This document shows positions 1 to 5,691 of a stretch of 6,232 nt of DNA, one piece after another. The DNA is from Bacillota bacterium (GTDB lineage Bacteria; Bacillota; Bacilli; Lactobacillales; Enterococcaceae): the NCBI GenBank assembly GCA_023389005.1, contig JAEWFE010000017.1, positions 1 to 6,232 on the forward strand. The letters run 5' to 3'. Position 1 is the first letter of the stretch, and each line of letters starts with the position of its first letter. The notes beneath the pieces were generated by a model. It searched no databases. It saw nothing but the letters and a program-made list of their open reading frames with translations, and was not told where the DNA came from. The position numbers and the translations under genes are program-made.

Positions 1-2
1 AA

Positions 3-38
3 TCGTTAAAAGAAAAGACAGAATTTTTTAAAGGATAA
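3..38 (+). CDS. purF: 3' end of probable purF (amidophosphoribosyltransferase), partial
   Basis: Only the last eleven codons and the stop are visible, in frame 3 (SLKEKTEFFKG, then TAA at 36-38). The piece is too short to identify by homology. The purF assignment rests on gene order: in Bacillus-type pur operons purF directly precedes purM. The basic, helical-looking tail ending 11 bases before the purM start, with the purM Shine-Dalgarno overlapping its stop codon, fits the end of an upstream operon gene. The other two frames also close within the first 32 bases, so a different tail cannot be excluded. PurF would make phosphoribosylamine from PRPP and glutamine, the first committed step of the pathway. 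Confidence 0.5.
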   Translation, partial: SLKEKTEFFKG

Positions 39-43
39 GGAGA
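37..43 (+). promoter_or_regulatory. Ribosome binding site of purM
   Basis: AAGGAGA lies six bases before the ATG at 50 and overlaps the stop codon of the upstream frame, as expected for close translational packing inside an operon. It supports the chosen purM start. Confidence 0.8.
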
Positions 44-49
44 AATCAA

Positions 50-1093
50 ATGGGCAATGCATATGCTAAAGCTGGTGTCGATGTAGAAGCTGGCTATGAA
101 GTTGTAAAAAGAATCCAAAAGCATGTACAAAAAACTGAACGCCTTGGAGTAATGAGTGCTTTAGGTGGCTTTGGAGGTTGCTTTGATTTAAGTAGCTTGA
201 ATGTAAAAGAGCCTGTCTTAGTTTCCGGAACTGATGGTGTAGGTACGAAATTGATGATTGCAATTCAAGAAGATATGCACGATACCATTGGCATTGATTG
301 TGTAGCGATGTGTGTCAATGATATTATCGCGCAAGGTGCTGAACCATTGTATTTCTTAGATTATATCGCAACAGGTAAAAATATCCCTGAACGTTTAGAA
401 AAAGTCGTAGCTGGTGTAGCTGATGGGTGTGTCCAAGCAAATGCTGCTTTAATCGGTGGCGAAACTGCGGAAATGCCTGGTATGTATGGTGAAGATGATT
501 ATGATTTAGCAGGTTTTGCAGTTGGTATCGCGGAAAAATCAGCCTTAATTCAAAAAGCCAATGTCAAAGCTGGGGATGTCTTAATTGGTTTGCCGTCTTC
601 AGGTATTCATTCCAATGGCTATTCACTTGTACGTAAAGTCTTTTTTGAGCAAAATGACTTTAACGGTGAAACAGTCCTTCCAGAATTAAATCAACCATTA
701 AAAAATGTTTTATTAACGCCAACTCGCATTTATGTCAAAGCGCTTCTACCACTCATTAAGAAGCAATTAGTAAATGGTGTTGCACATATTACTGGTGGTG
801 GCTTTATTGAAAATGTACCTAGAATGTTCAACGAGGGCGTAGCTGCACAAATTCAAGTGGGGACTTGGCCGGTATTACCAATCTTTGAATGTCTTGAAAA
901 ATATGGACAGATTAAACATGAAGAAATGTTTGAAATCTTCAATATGGGATTAGGCATGATTTTAGCAGTTAGTGAAGATAAAGTGACTGAAGTGATGCAA
1001 ATCCTAAAAGAAAACCAAGAGGCGGCTTATATTGTTGGAAAAATGGTTGAAAAAACAAACAATAGTGTCGAAATAGTGGAGGAAGGCCGATGA
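50..1093 (+). CDS. purM: Phosphoribosylformylglycinamidine cyclo-ligase (AIR synthetase) PurM
   Basis: PurM closes the imidazole ring: FGAM plus ATP gives aminoimidazole ribotide, the fifth step of cytoplasmic de novo purine synthesis. The 347-residue product has the usual family length (about 340-350). Visible hallmarks are the glycine-rich GTDGVGTK at residues 60-67, the CVNDIIAQGAEPLYFLDY block around 88-105, GGETAEMPGMY at 136-146, GLPSSGIHSNGYSLVRK at 180-196, AHITGGGFIENVPR at 245-258 and FNMGLGM at 297-303. These follow the order of the N-terminal AIRS domain and the C-terminal AIRS_C domain. The start is fixed by a good Shine-Dalgarno and by the typical N-terminus (NAYAKAGVDVEAG). The stop overlaps the start of purN (ATGA), suggesting translational coupling. 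Nothing is missing or truncated. Confidence 0.97.
   Translation: MGNAYAKAGVDVEAGYEVVKRIQKHVQKTERLGVMSALGGFGGCFDLSSLNVKEPVLVSGTDGVGTKLMIAIQEDMHDTIGIDCVAMCVNDIIAQGAEPLYFLDYIATGKNIPERLEKVVAGVADGCVQANAALIGGETAEMPGMYGEDDYDLAGFAVGIAEKSALIQKANVKAGDVLIGLPSSGIHSNGYSLVRKVFFEQNDFNGETVLPELNQPLKNVLLTPTRIYVKALLPLIKKQLVNGVAHITGGGFIENVPRMFNEGVAAQIQVGTWPVLPIFECLEKYGQIKHEEMFEIFNMGLGMILAVSEDKVTEVMQILKENQEAAYIVGKMVEKTNNSVEIVEEGR
1078..1086 (+). promoter_or_regulatory. Ribosome binding site of purN inside the purM 3' end
   Basis: GGAGGAAGG lies within the last codons of purM, with the GGAGG core seven bases before the purN ATG at 1090. It supports initiation at the overlapping ATGA and the purM-purN coupling. 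Confidence 0.8.
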
Positions 1094-1680
1094 GAGTTGC
1101 TATTTTAGCTTCTGGTAATGGTAGTAATTTTGAAGCTTTAGCCCACCAATTTCAAGCAGGCTTACTACCTGGGGAACTGATCTTTGTCTTTAGTGATCAT
1201 CATAACGCTTATGTCCTTGAACGTGCGCAACGATTGAATGTTCGTGCTTTTAGTTTTGAGGTTAAAGAATTTACAAATAAAGCGGCCTACGAAGAAGCAC
1301 TATTACAGTTATTGCAAGAACAACAAATCGATTTGATTGTCTTGGCAGGCTATATGCGTATTATAGGTAAAACGCTACTTTCTCATTACAGTAATCGTAT
1401 TTTAAATATTCATCCCTCCCTTTTACCTAGCTTTCCTGGTTTGCATGGGATTAAAGATGCATATGAATACGGTGTAAAAGTTACCGGAGTTACAGTTCAT
1501 TTAGTAGATGATGGCGTCGATACCGGTCCGATAATCGCCCAAGAACCTGTGATGATATTACCAGAAGATAGCTTAGAATCGTTGGAAGAAAAAATTCATC
1601 AAACAGAACATCGCTTGTATCCAAAAGTATTAAGAGACATGTTACTTCAAAGTGATAAAAATAAATCAAAAGGGGAATAA
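1090..1680 (+). CDS. purN: Phosphoribosylglycinamide formyltransferase PurN (10-formyl-THF dependent)
   Basis: PurN transfers the formyl group of 10-formyltetrahydrofolate to GAR, giving FGAR, the third step of purine synthesis. The 196-residue protein matches the family length (about 190-212). The N-terminal phosphate-binding stretch ILASGNGSNFEAL is at residues 5-17 and the LAGYMRIIG segment at 85-93. The catalytic triad known from the E. coli enzyme falls at exactly the same numbers: Asn106 and His108 in NIHPSLLP, and Asp144 in DDGVDTGPI. The formyl-folate binding region GVKVTGVTVHLVDDG follows the Rossmann core. The gene overlaps purM by four bases and ends seven bases before purH. The Lys/Ser-rich tail (SDKNKSKGE) is unremarkable. 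No sign of the ATP-grasp, formate-using PurT type. Confidence 0.97.
   Translation: MRVAILASGNGSNFEALAHQFQAGLLPGELIFVFSDHHNAYVLERAQRLNVRAFSFEVKEFTNKAAYEEALLQLLQEQQIDLIVLAGYMRIIGKTLLSHYSNRILNIHPSLLPSFPGLHGIKDAYEYGVKVTGVTVHLVDDGVDTGPIIAQEPVMILPEDSLESLEEKIHQTEHRLYPKVLRDMLLQSDKNKSKGE
1669..1676 (+). promoter_or_regulatory. Ribosome binding site of purH, deciding the start
   Basis: AAAGGGGA sits at the very end of purN, eleven bases before the ATG at 1688. An in-frame GTG at 1652 would extend PurH by twelve residues (IKINQKGNKKLM), but it has no ribosome binding site at usable distance, lies inside purN, and adds a lysine-rich stretch that PurH proteins lack. The ATG at 1688 is therefore preferred. 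Confidence 0.75.
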
Positions 1681-1687
1681 AAAACTC

Positions 1688-3229
1688 ATGAAAAGACGTG
1701 CATTATTAAGTGTATCTGATAAAACTGGCTTAGTAGATTTTGCGAAAGTGTTGGTTGATGCTGGTATTGAAATCATCTCGACTGGCGGTACCAAAAAAGC
1801 TTTAGATGAACAAGGAGTGCCAACAATTGGGATTGAAGAAGTGACTGGTTTTCCTGAAATGATGGATGGCCGAGTGAAGACCCTACATCCAAAAATTCAT
1901 GGTGGATTACTTGGTCGTCGTGATTTAGCCACACATATGGATGCGATGAAAGCTCATGATATTACACCGATTGATTTTGTGGTTGTTAATTTATATCCAT
2001 TTAAAGAAACTATTTTAAAACCAGATGTTACTGAAGCGGATGCGATTGAAAATATTGATATCGGTGGACCAAGTATGTTGCGTTCAGCTGCGAAAAACTT
2101 TGCAAGTGTAACAGTGATTGTAGATCCTAGTGATTATGAGAAAGTAGCTGCAGAACTTAAAGCTGAGGGTCAAACAAGTTTCGAAACCCGTAAAGCCCTA
2201 GCAGCAAAAACTTTCCGCCATACAGCTAGCTACGATGCTTTGATTGCTCAGTATTTCAGTGAAATTGTCGGCGTAACGACACCTGAAAAATTAACGCTTA
2301 CTTATGATTTACGTCAAACTTTACGTTATGGTGAAAATAGTCATCAACAGGCTTCATTCTACCGTAGCGCTCTACCAAAGGCTTATTCAATGGCTAGTGC
2401 AAAACAATTGAACGGGAAAGAATTATCTTATAACAATATTAAAGATGCAGATGCGGCCATTCGTATTATCCGTGAATTTGATGAACCGACTGCTGTGGCT
2501 TTAAAACATATGAATCCATGTGGTATTGGTACAGGTTCAACGATTAAGGAAGCTTTTGATCGTTGCTTTGATGCCGATCCAGTTTCTATCTTCGGTGGGA
2601 TTATTGTATTAAACCGTCCAGTTGATTTACAAACGGCTGAAGTGATGCGTCCAATCTTCCTTGAATTAATCATTGCGCCAAGTTTTAAGGACGATGCTTT
2701 AGAATTATTATCTCAAAAGAAAAACCTACGTCTGTTAACATTGGACTTCTCAGAAAAGAATACCGAAGAAAATGAATTTGTTTCTGTTCTTGGTGGTTTA
2801 TTAGTTCAAAACCAAGATGTCATCGAAGAAAATCCTGAAAATTGGCAAGTGGTTACCAAGCGTCAACCAACGAAAGAAGAATTAGAAGCGTTAACCTTTG
2901 CTTGGAAGGCTGTGAAACATGTGAAGTCTAATGCGATTTTACTTGCAAAAGACAATCAAACAGTCGGTGTCGGTGCGGGACAAATGAATCGCGTGGGATC
3001 AGTAAAAATTGCAGTGGATCAAGCGAAGGCAGCGGGTAAACTTGAAGGTGCCGTGATGAGTTCGGATGCATTCTTCCCAATGAGTGACTCAGTTGAATAT
3101 GCTGCTCAAAATGGCATCAAAGCAATCGCGCAACCTGGCGGAAGTATTAAAGACCAAGATTCGATTGATATGGCGGATAAATATGGTATTGCTATGGTAT
3201 TTACCAATGTTCGTCACTTTAGACATTAA
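1688..3229 (+). CDS. purH: Bifunctional AICAR transformylase / IMP cyclohydrolase PurH
   Basis: PurH performs the last two steps of IMP synthesis: formylation of AICAR with 10-formyl-THF, then ring closure of FAICAR to IMP. From the ATG at 1688 the product is 513 residues, the family norm. The N-terminal MGS-like cyclohydrolase domain (about 1-145) shows ALLSVSDKTGL (5-15), STGGTKKAL (31-39), the VKTLHPKIHGGLLGRRD block (63-79), VVNLYPF (99-105) and ENIDIGGPSMLRSAAKN (121-137). The C-terminal transformylase domain shows RYGENSHQ (213-220), LSYNNIKDADAA (246-257), the catalytic Lys273-His274 in KHMNPCG, DPVSIFGGI (297-305), KSNAI near 413-417, GAGQMNRV (429-436), SDAFFPMSD (459-467) and the invariant ending NVRHFRH. 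Both activities look intact. The gene sits between purN and purD with gaps of 7 and 15 bases, so the three are almost certainly co-transcribed. Confidence 0.97.
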   Translation: MKRRALLSVSDKTGLVDFAKVLVDAGIEIISTGGTKKALDEQGVPTIGIEEVTGFPEMMDGRVKTLHPKIHGGLLGRRDLATHMDAMKAHDITPIDFVVVNLYPFKETILKPDVTEADAIENIDIGGPSMLRSAAKNFASVTVIVDPSDYEKVAAELKAEGQTSFETRKALAAKTFRHTASYDALIAQYFSEIVGVTTPEKLTLTYDLRQTLRYGENSHQQASFYRSALPKAYSMASAKQLNGKELSYNNIKDADAAIRIIREFDEPTAVALKHMNPCGIGTGSTIKEAFDRCFDADPVSIFGGIIVLNRPVDLQTAEVMRPIFLELIIAPSFKDDALELLSQKKNLRLLTLDFSEKNTEENEFVSVLGGLLVQNQDVIEENPENWQVVTKRQPTKEELEALTFAWKAVKHVKSNAILLAKDNQTVGVGAGQMNRVGSVKIAVDQAKAAGKLEGAVMSSDAFFPMSDSVEYAAQNGIKAIAQPGGSIKDQDSIDMADKYGIAMVFTNVRHFRH

Positions 3230-3236
3230 GAAAGGA
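3230..3236 (+). promoter_or_regulatory. Ribosome binding site of purD
   Basis: GAAAGGA begins directly after the purH stop and lies eight bases before the ATG at 3245. No promoter or terminator fits in the 15-base gap, so purD is read from the same transcript as purH. Confidence 0.7.
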
Positions 3237-3244
3237 CTTTAGCG

Positions 3245-4501
3245 ATGAAATTATTAGTCATTGGTAGTGGCGGTCGCGAACATGCGATTTGTCGTAAATT
3301 ATTAGAAGATCCTCAAGTGGAAGCTGTGTTTTGCGCCAAAGGAAATCCTGGTATGCAAAAAGATGGGGTTCAACTTGTTGATATTGCTGAAGATAATCAT
3401 TCGGCTTTGATTCAGTTCGTCAAAGAAAATCAGATTGACTGGACTTTTGTTGGTCCTGAAATTCCTTTATTAAATGGGATTGTCGATGATTTTCAAGCAG
3501 CTGGTCTAAAGATTTTCGGCCCTAATCAACAAGCGGCGATGATTGAAGGTTCAAAAGATTTCGCAAAACAATTGATGCGTGATTATCACATTCCAACTGC
3601 TAAATATCAAACATTTTCTGATTTTGAAGCTGCTAAATCCTATGTTCTAGAAAATGGGGCACCGATTGTGATAAAAGCAGATGGTCTGGCTGCTGGTAAA
3701 GGTGTAGTTGTCGCGATGACAGAAAAAGAAGCACTTGAAGCATTAGAAGATATGTTGTTGGATCATAAATTTGGGGCAAGTTCTGCTAAAGTAGTCGTTG
3801 AAGAGTTTTTGGCCGGTGAAGAATTTTCGCTACTTTCTTTTGTTAAGGGAAATGAAGTCTATCCAATGGTGATTGCGCAAGACCATAAACGAATTTTTGA
3901 TGGCGATAAAGGACCAAATACTGGTGGGATGGGGGCTTATTCACCTGTTCCGCAAATCCCTGAATCAATGGTGCAAACTGCGATTCAAGAAATAGTCCAA
4001 AAGGCAGCAGATGGCATGGTTGACCGCAAGACGCCATTTACTGGTATCTTGTATGCTGGGTTGATTGCTACTAATGAAGGTCCGAAAGTCATCGAATTTA
4101 ATGCTCGATTTGGTGATCCTGAGACTCAAGTTGTTTTACCGCGATTAAAAACAAGTTTAGCGCAAATTATTGACGATTTATTAAACAATCGTCAACCAGA
4201 TATAACTTGGTATGATTTTGCAACACTTGGCGTAGTAGTTGCAGCTCCAGGGTATCCAGCTGATTATGAAAAAAATATTGCATTACCTGAAATGGAAAAT
4301 ACTGAGGAGCAAACAGTGTATTATGCAGGTGTTACAACCAAAGAAGAGCAACTAGTTTCAAGTGGTGGCCGCGTATTTTTAGTTACTTCTCAGGGAACAA
4401 ATTTAGCTGATGCCCAACAAAAAGCCTATGCATATTTGAGCCAGTATGATTTGTCACAATTCTTTTACCGCAAAGATATTGGTTTTAAAGCATTAAAATA
4501 A
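3245..4501 (+). CDS. purD: Phosphoribosylamine-glycine ligase (GAR synthetase) PurD
   Basis: PurD joins phosphoribosylamine, the unstable PurF product, to glycine using ATP, giving GAR, the second step of the pathway. The 418-residue protein is the normal length of a monofunctional PurD. The N-terminal domain opens with KLLVIGSGGREHAI (2-15) and carries VGPEIPLLNGIVDDF (69-83). The ATP-grasp core shows SKDFAKQLM (103-111), IVIKADGLAAGKGVVVA (141-157), VVEEFLAGEEFSLLSF (184-199), the DHKRIFDGDKGPNTGGMGAYSPV stretch (213-235) and the metal-binding EFNARFGDPETQ (284-295). The C-terminal domain has VVAAPGYP (331-338), YYAGV (359-363) and SGGRVFLVTS (373-382). No fusion to PurM or PurN is present, unlike the eukaryotic trifunctional enzyme. 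It is the last gene of the operon: a hairpin terminator begins seven bases after its stop. Confidence 0.97.
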   Translation: MKLLVIGSGGREHAICRKLLEDPQVEAVFCAKGNPGMQKDGVQLVDIAEDNHSALIQFVKENQIDWTFVGPEIPLLNGIVDDFQAAGLKIFGPNQQAAMIEGSKDFAKQLMRDYHIPTAKYQTFSDFEAAKSYVLENGAPIVIKADGLAAGKGVVVAMTEKEALEALEDMLLDHKFGASSAKVVVEEFLAGEEFSLLSFVKGNEVYPMVIAQDHKRIFDGDKGPNTGGMGAYSPVPQIPESMVQTAIQEIVQKAADGMVDRKTPFTGILYAGLIATNEGPKVIEFNARFGDPETQVVLPRLKTSLAQIIDDLLNNRQPDITWYDFATLGVVVAAPGYPADYEKNIALPEMENTEEQTVYYAGVTTKEEQLVSSGGRVFLVTSQGTNLADAQQKAYAYLSQYDLSQFFYRKDIGFKALK

Positions 4502-4507
4502 ATGTTT

Positions 4508-4532
4508 AAGGTAGCCGCTGTGCTGCCTTTTT
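4508..4532 (+). terminator. Rho-independent terminator of the pur operon
   Basis: AAGGTAGC (4508-4515) can pair with GCTGCCTT (4522-4529) as an eight-base-pair stem with one T-G wobble and a six-base loop, running into a T tract (4528-4532). Its position just behind the purD stop, before a separate promoter, marks the end of the pur transcript. The T tract is short, so some readthrough into the next gene is possible. Confidence 0.8.
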
Positions 4533-4557
4533 CGTTTGAGAATTTTTACCAGTTAAA

Positions 4558-4573
4558 ATGAAGCGCTTTACAT
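4558..4573 (+). promoter_or_regulatory. Imperfect cre-like palindrome overlapping the -35 box
   Basis: ATGAAGCGCTTTACAT contains a perfect AAGCGCTT palindromic core, the inner part of a CcpA operator (cre, TGNAANCGNTTNCA), flanked by TG and CA. The outer bases are mis-spaced: one base is missing on the left and one is extra on the right, so it is not a canonical cre. The core overlaps the first two bases of the -35 hexamer of the next gene, a position typical for repression. It may be a degenerate cre, an operator for another regulator, or chance. Confidence 0.3.
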
Positions 4574-4595
4574 CTTTGTTAACTTGATCTACAAT
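4567..4595 (+). promoter_or_regulatory. Sigma-A type promoter of the aldo/keto reductase gene
   Basis: TTTACA (4567-4572) and TACAAT (4590-4595) are separated by exactly 17 bases, and each differs from the consensus by one base. Transcription would start near 4602, so the leader is only about 15 bases and begins almost at the Shine-Dalgarno sequence. The promoter lies after the purD terminator, giving the gene its own transcription unit. Confidence 0.75.
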
Positions 4596-4602
4596 TTTGT
4601 TT

Positions 4603-4610
4603 TGGAGGTG
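4603..4610 (+). promoter_or_regulatory. Ribosome binding site of the aldo/keto reductase
   Basis: TGGAGGTG lies six bases before the ATG at 4617 and is a near-perfect anti-16S match. It decides for this ATG over an in-frame TTG at 4584, which lies inside the promoter and would add eleven residues absent from the family. Confidence 0.85.
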
Positions 4611-4616
4611 TTTATC

Positions 4617-5531
4617 ATGAAAAAGATTAAATTTGGCACAACAAATGAAGAGGTATCTGCGGTTGTTTTAGGCTGTATGCGATTAAACGGCGCAAAAGAT
4701 CCAGTAAAAGTGATTGAAACTGCTTATGAAAATGGGATTACTTTTATTGACCATGCAGATATTTATGGTAAAGGTGAATGCGAAACGATTTTTGCTGAAT
4801 CTTTAGCAAAAACTTCCATTAAACGAGATGATTTATTTATTCAATCTAAATGCGGCATTGTCCCAGGAGTCATGTTTGACTTTTCTAAAAAACATATCAT
4901 TGAAGCTGTAGAAGGGAGTTTGCAACGCTTAAAGACAGATCATTTAGATTCGTTATTATTACATCGTCCAGATACTTGGATGGATCCGTTTGAAGTCAAT
5001 GAAGCTTTCGAACAATTACATAAAGAAGGTAAAGTCCGTTACTTTGGTGTAAGTAATCAAAATCCAAATCATATCGAATTCTTGAAAAAAGCGGTCAAAC
5101 AACCGTTAGTAGCCAATCAATTACAATTTGGTGTGATGCATACAGGTATGATTGATCAAGAAATTCAAGTCAATATGAAGACACCAGGTAGCTTTGATCA
5201 TGATGGAGGAATTTTACTATATTCTCGTTTGCATGACATGACGATTCAAGCTTGGTCGCCTTATCAATATGGATTTTTTGAAGGTGTCTTTATTGGTAAT
5301 GAAAAATTTCCAGAGTTAAATCAAACTATGGATGAAATGGCCGAAAAATATGGTATCACACCAACCGGATTAGCAAGTGCTTGGATTTTAAGTCATCCAG
5401 CGAATATGCAAGTGATCGCCGGTACTATGACGCCATCTCGTTTGGAAGAAATTGCTAAAGCGAGTGAAGTACAATTATCCAAAGAAGATTGGTATAAACT
5501 ATATATGGCTGCTGGAAATATGCTACCATAG
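4617..5531 (+). CDS. Aldo/keto reductase, YdhF-like NAD(P)H-dependent oxidoreductase
   Basis: The 304-residue protein is a single-domain aldo/keto reductase: a cytoplasmic TIM-barrel enzyme that reduces carbonyls with NADPH or NADH. The catalytic tetrad is visible as Asp45 and Tyr50 (DHADIYG), Lys78 (SKCGI) and His116 (LLLHRPD). GKVRYFGVSN (138-147) and VANQLQFGVMH (165-175) form later barrel strands, and AGTMTPSRLEEI (268-279) is the expected phosphate-binding loop for the cofactor near the C-terminus. HADIYG, SKCGI, DHLDSLLLHRPD and the ending WYKLYMAAGNMLP resemble the E. coli YdhF group as I remember it. The physiological substrate cannot be read from the sequence. The gene has its own promoter and terminator between two purine loci, and nothing ties its chemistry to purines. 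No signal peptide or membrane segment. Confidence 0.93.
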   Translation: MKKIKFGTTNEEVSAVVLGCMRLNGAKDPVKVIETAYENGITFIDHADIYGKGECETIFAESLAKTSIKRDDLFIQSKCGIVPGVMFDFSKKHIIEAVEGSLQRLKTDHLDSLLLHRPDTWMDPFEVNEAFEQLHKEGKVRYFGVSNQNPNHIEFLKKAVKQPLVANQLQFGVMHTGMIDQEIQVNMKTPGSFDHDGGILLYSRLHDMTIQAWSPYQYGFFEGVFIGNEKFPELNQTMDEMAEKYGITPTGLASAWILSHPANMQVIAGTMTPSRLEEIAKASEVQLSKEDWYKLYMAAGNMLP

Positions 5532-5542
5532 AAAATAGCGAG

Positions 5543-5581
5543 ATAGTCGGATGTTTAAAAACCGAACATTCGACTATTTTT
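5543..5581 (+). terminator. Rho-independent terminator after the aldo/keto reductase
   Basis: ATAGTCGGATGTT (5543-5555) pairs with AACATTCGACTAT (5565-5577) in a 13-base-pair stem with one G-T wobble and a nine-base loop, followed by TTTT (5578-5581). It starts 11 bases after the stop. Its loop and 3' arm also contain an exact PurBox (see the separate entry), so the element probably has two roles. Confidence 0.85.
5558..5570 (+). promoter_or_regulatory. PurBox: probable PurR binding site upstream of guaC
   Basis: AAAACCGAACATT matches the PurBox consensus AWWWCCGAACWWT at all 13 positions. This is the DNA site of the PurR family that represses purine genes in Bacillus and activates them in Lactococcus. 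Its central G (5564) is about 76 bases before the transcription start predicted for guaC (near 5640), the spacing I recall for PurR-activated lactococcal promoters. That PurR acts here is inference. The site is in the same orientation as guaC and lies inside the terminator hairpin of the preceding gene. A second, inverted box that would form a Bacillus-style pair is at best degenerate (about 9 of 13 positions, 5542-5554). Confidence 0.65.
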
Positions 5582-5604
5582 GTCTAAAAAAACAATAAAA
5601 ATGA

Positions 5605-5634
5605 TTGCAATATCTGGGTGTTTATGGGTAAACT
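5605..5634 (+). promoter_or_regulatory. Putative guaC promoter
   Basis: TTGCAA (5605-5610) and TAAACT (5629-5634) are separated by 18 bases; each matches consensus in four of six positions, so it is a weak promoter, as expected for one needing an activator. Transcription would start near 5640-5641, leaving a leader of about 50 bases. An alternative is TTGGTA (5640-5645) with TATTTT (5662-5667) at 16 bases. The first is preferred because it places the PurBox at the activator distance. Confidence 0.45.
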
Positions 5635-5638
5635 AGCT

Positions 5639-5662
5639 ATTGGTATGTGAATCATGCCGAAT
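5639..5662 (+). other. Inverted repeat at the predicted 5' end of the guaC leader
   Basis: ATTGGTATG (5639-5647) can pair with CATGCC and AAT (5653-5658, 5660-5662) around a five-base TGAAT loop, with one T-G wobble and a bulged G at 5659. No T tract follows directly, so it does not look like a terminator. It could be a 5'-end hairpin on the guaC mRNA, an operator at the start site, or chance. Confidence 0.35.
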
Positions 5663-5675
5663 ATTTTCATTATCT

Positions 5676-5682
5676 GAGAGGA
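5676..5682 (+). promoter_or_regulatory. Ribosome binding site of guaC, deciding the start
   Basis: GAGAGGA lies nine bases before the ATG at 5692. A second in-frame ATG at 5701 would give the shorter N-terminus MKVFDYED, which I recall from related GuaC proteins, but it is 18 bases from this site and has no other. The start at 5692 is preferred, though not certain. Confidence 0.65.
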
Positions 5683-5691
5683 TGAAATGCT

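Noticed and set aside
66..263. Open frame of 65 codons on the - strand inside purM
   Set aside because: It lies antisense within a clearly coding, conserved part of purM, has no convincing ribosome binding site, and its translation looks like antisense low-complexity protein.
2428..2673. Open frame of 81 codons on the - strand inside purH
   Set aside because: It is antisense to the conserved KHMNPCG region of purH, and its open frame is explained by the codon use of the sense gene.
3230..3244. Possible separate promoter for purD
   Set aside because: The 15-base gap holds only a ribosome binding site, and no paired hexamers were noticed just upstream in purH.
3843..4037. Open frame of 64 codons on the - strand inside purD
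   Set aside because: It is antisense to the ATP-grasp core of purD, with no recognisable domain or promoter.
5582..5691. Purine (guanine) riboswitch in the guaC leader
   Set aside because: The predicted leader is only about 50 bases, with one small hairpin and no three-way junction with the conserved loop-loop sequences of the purine aptamer.
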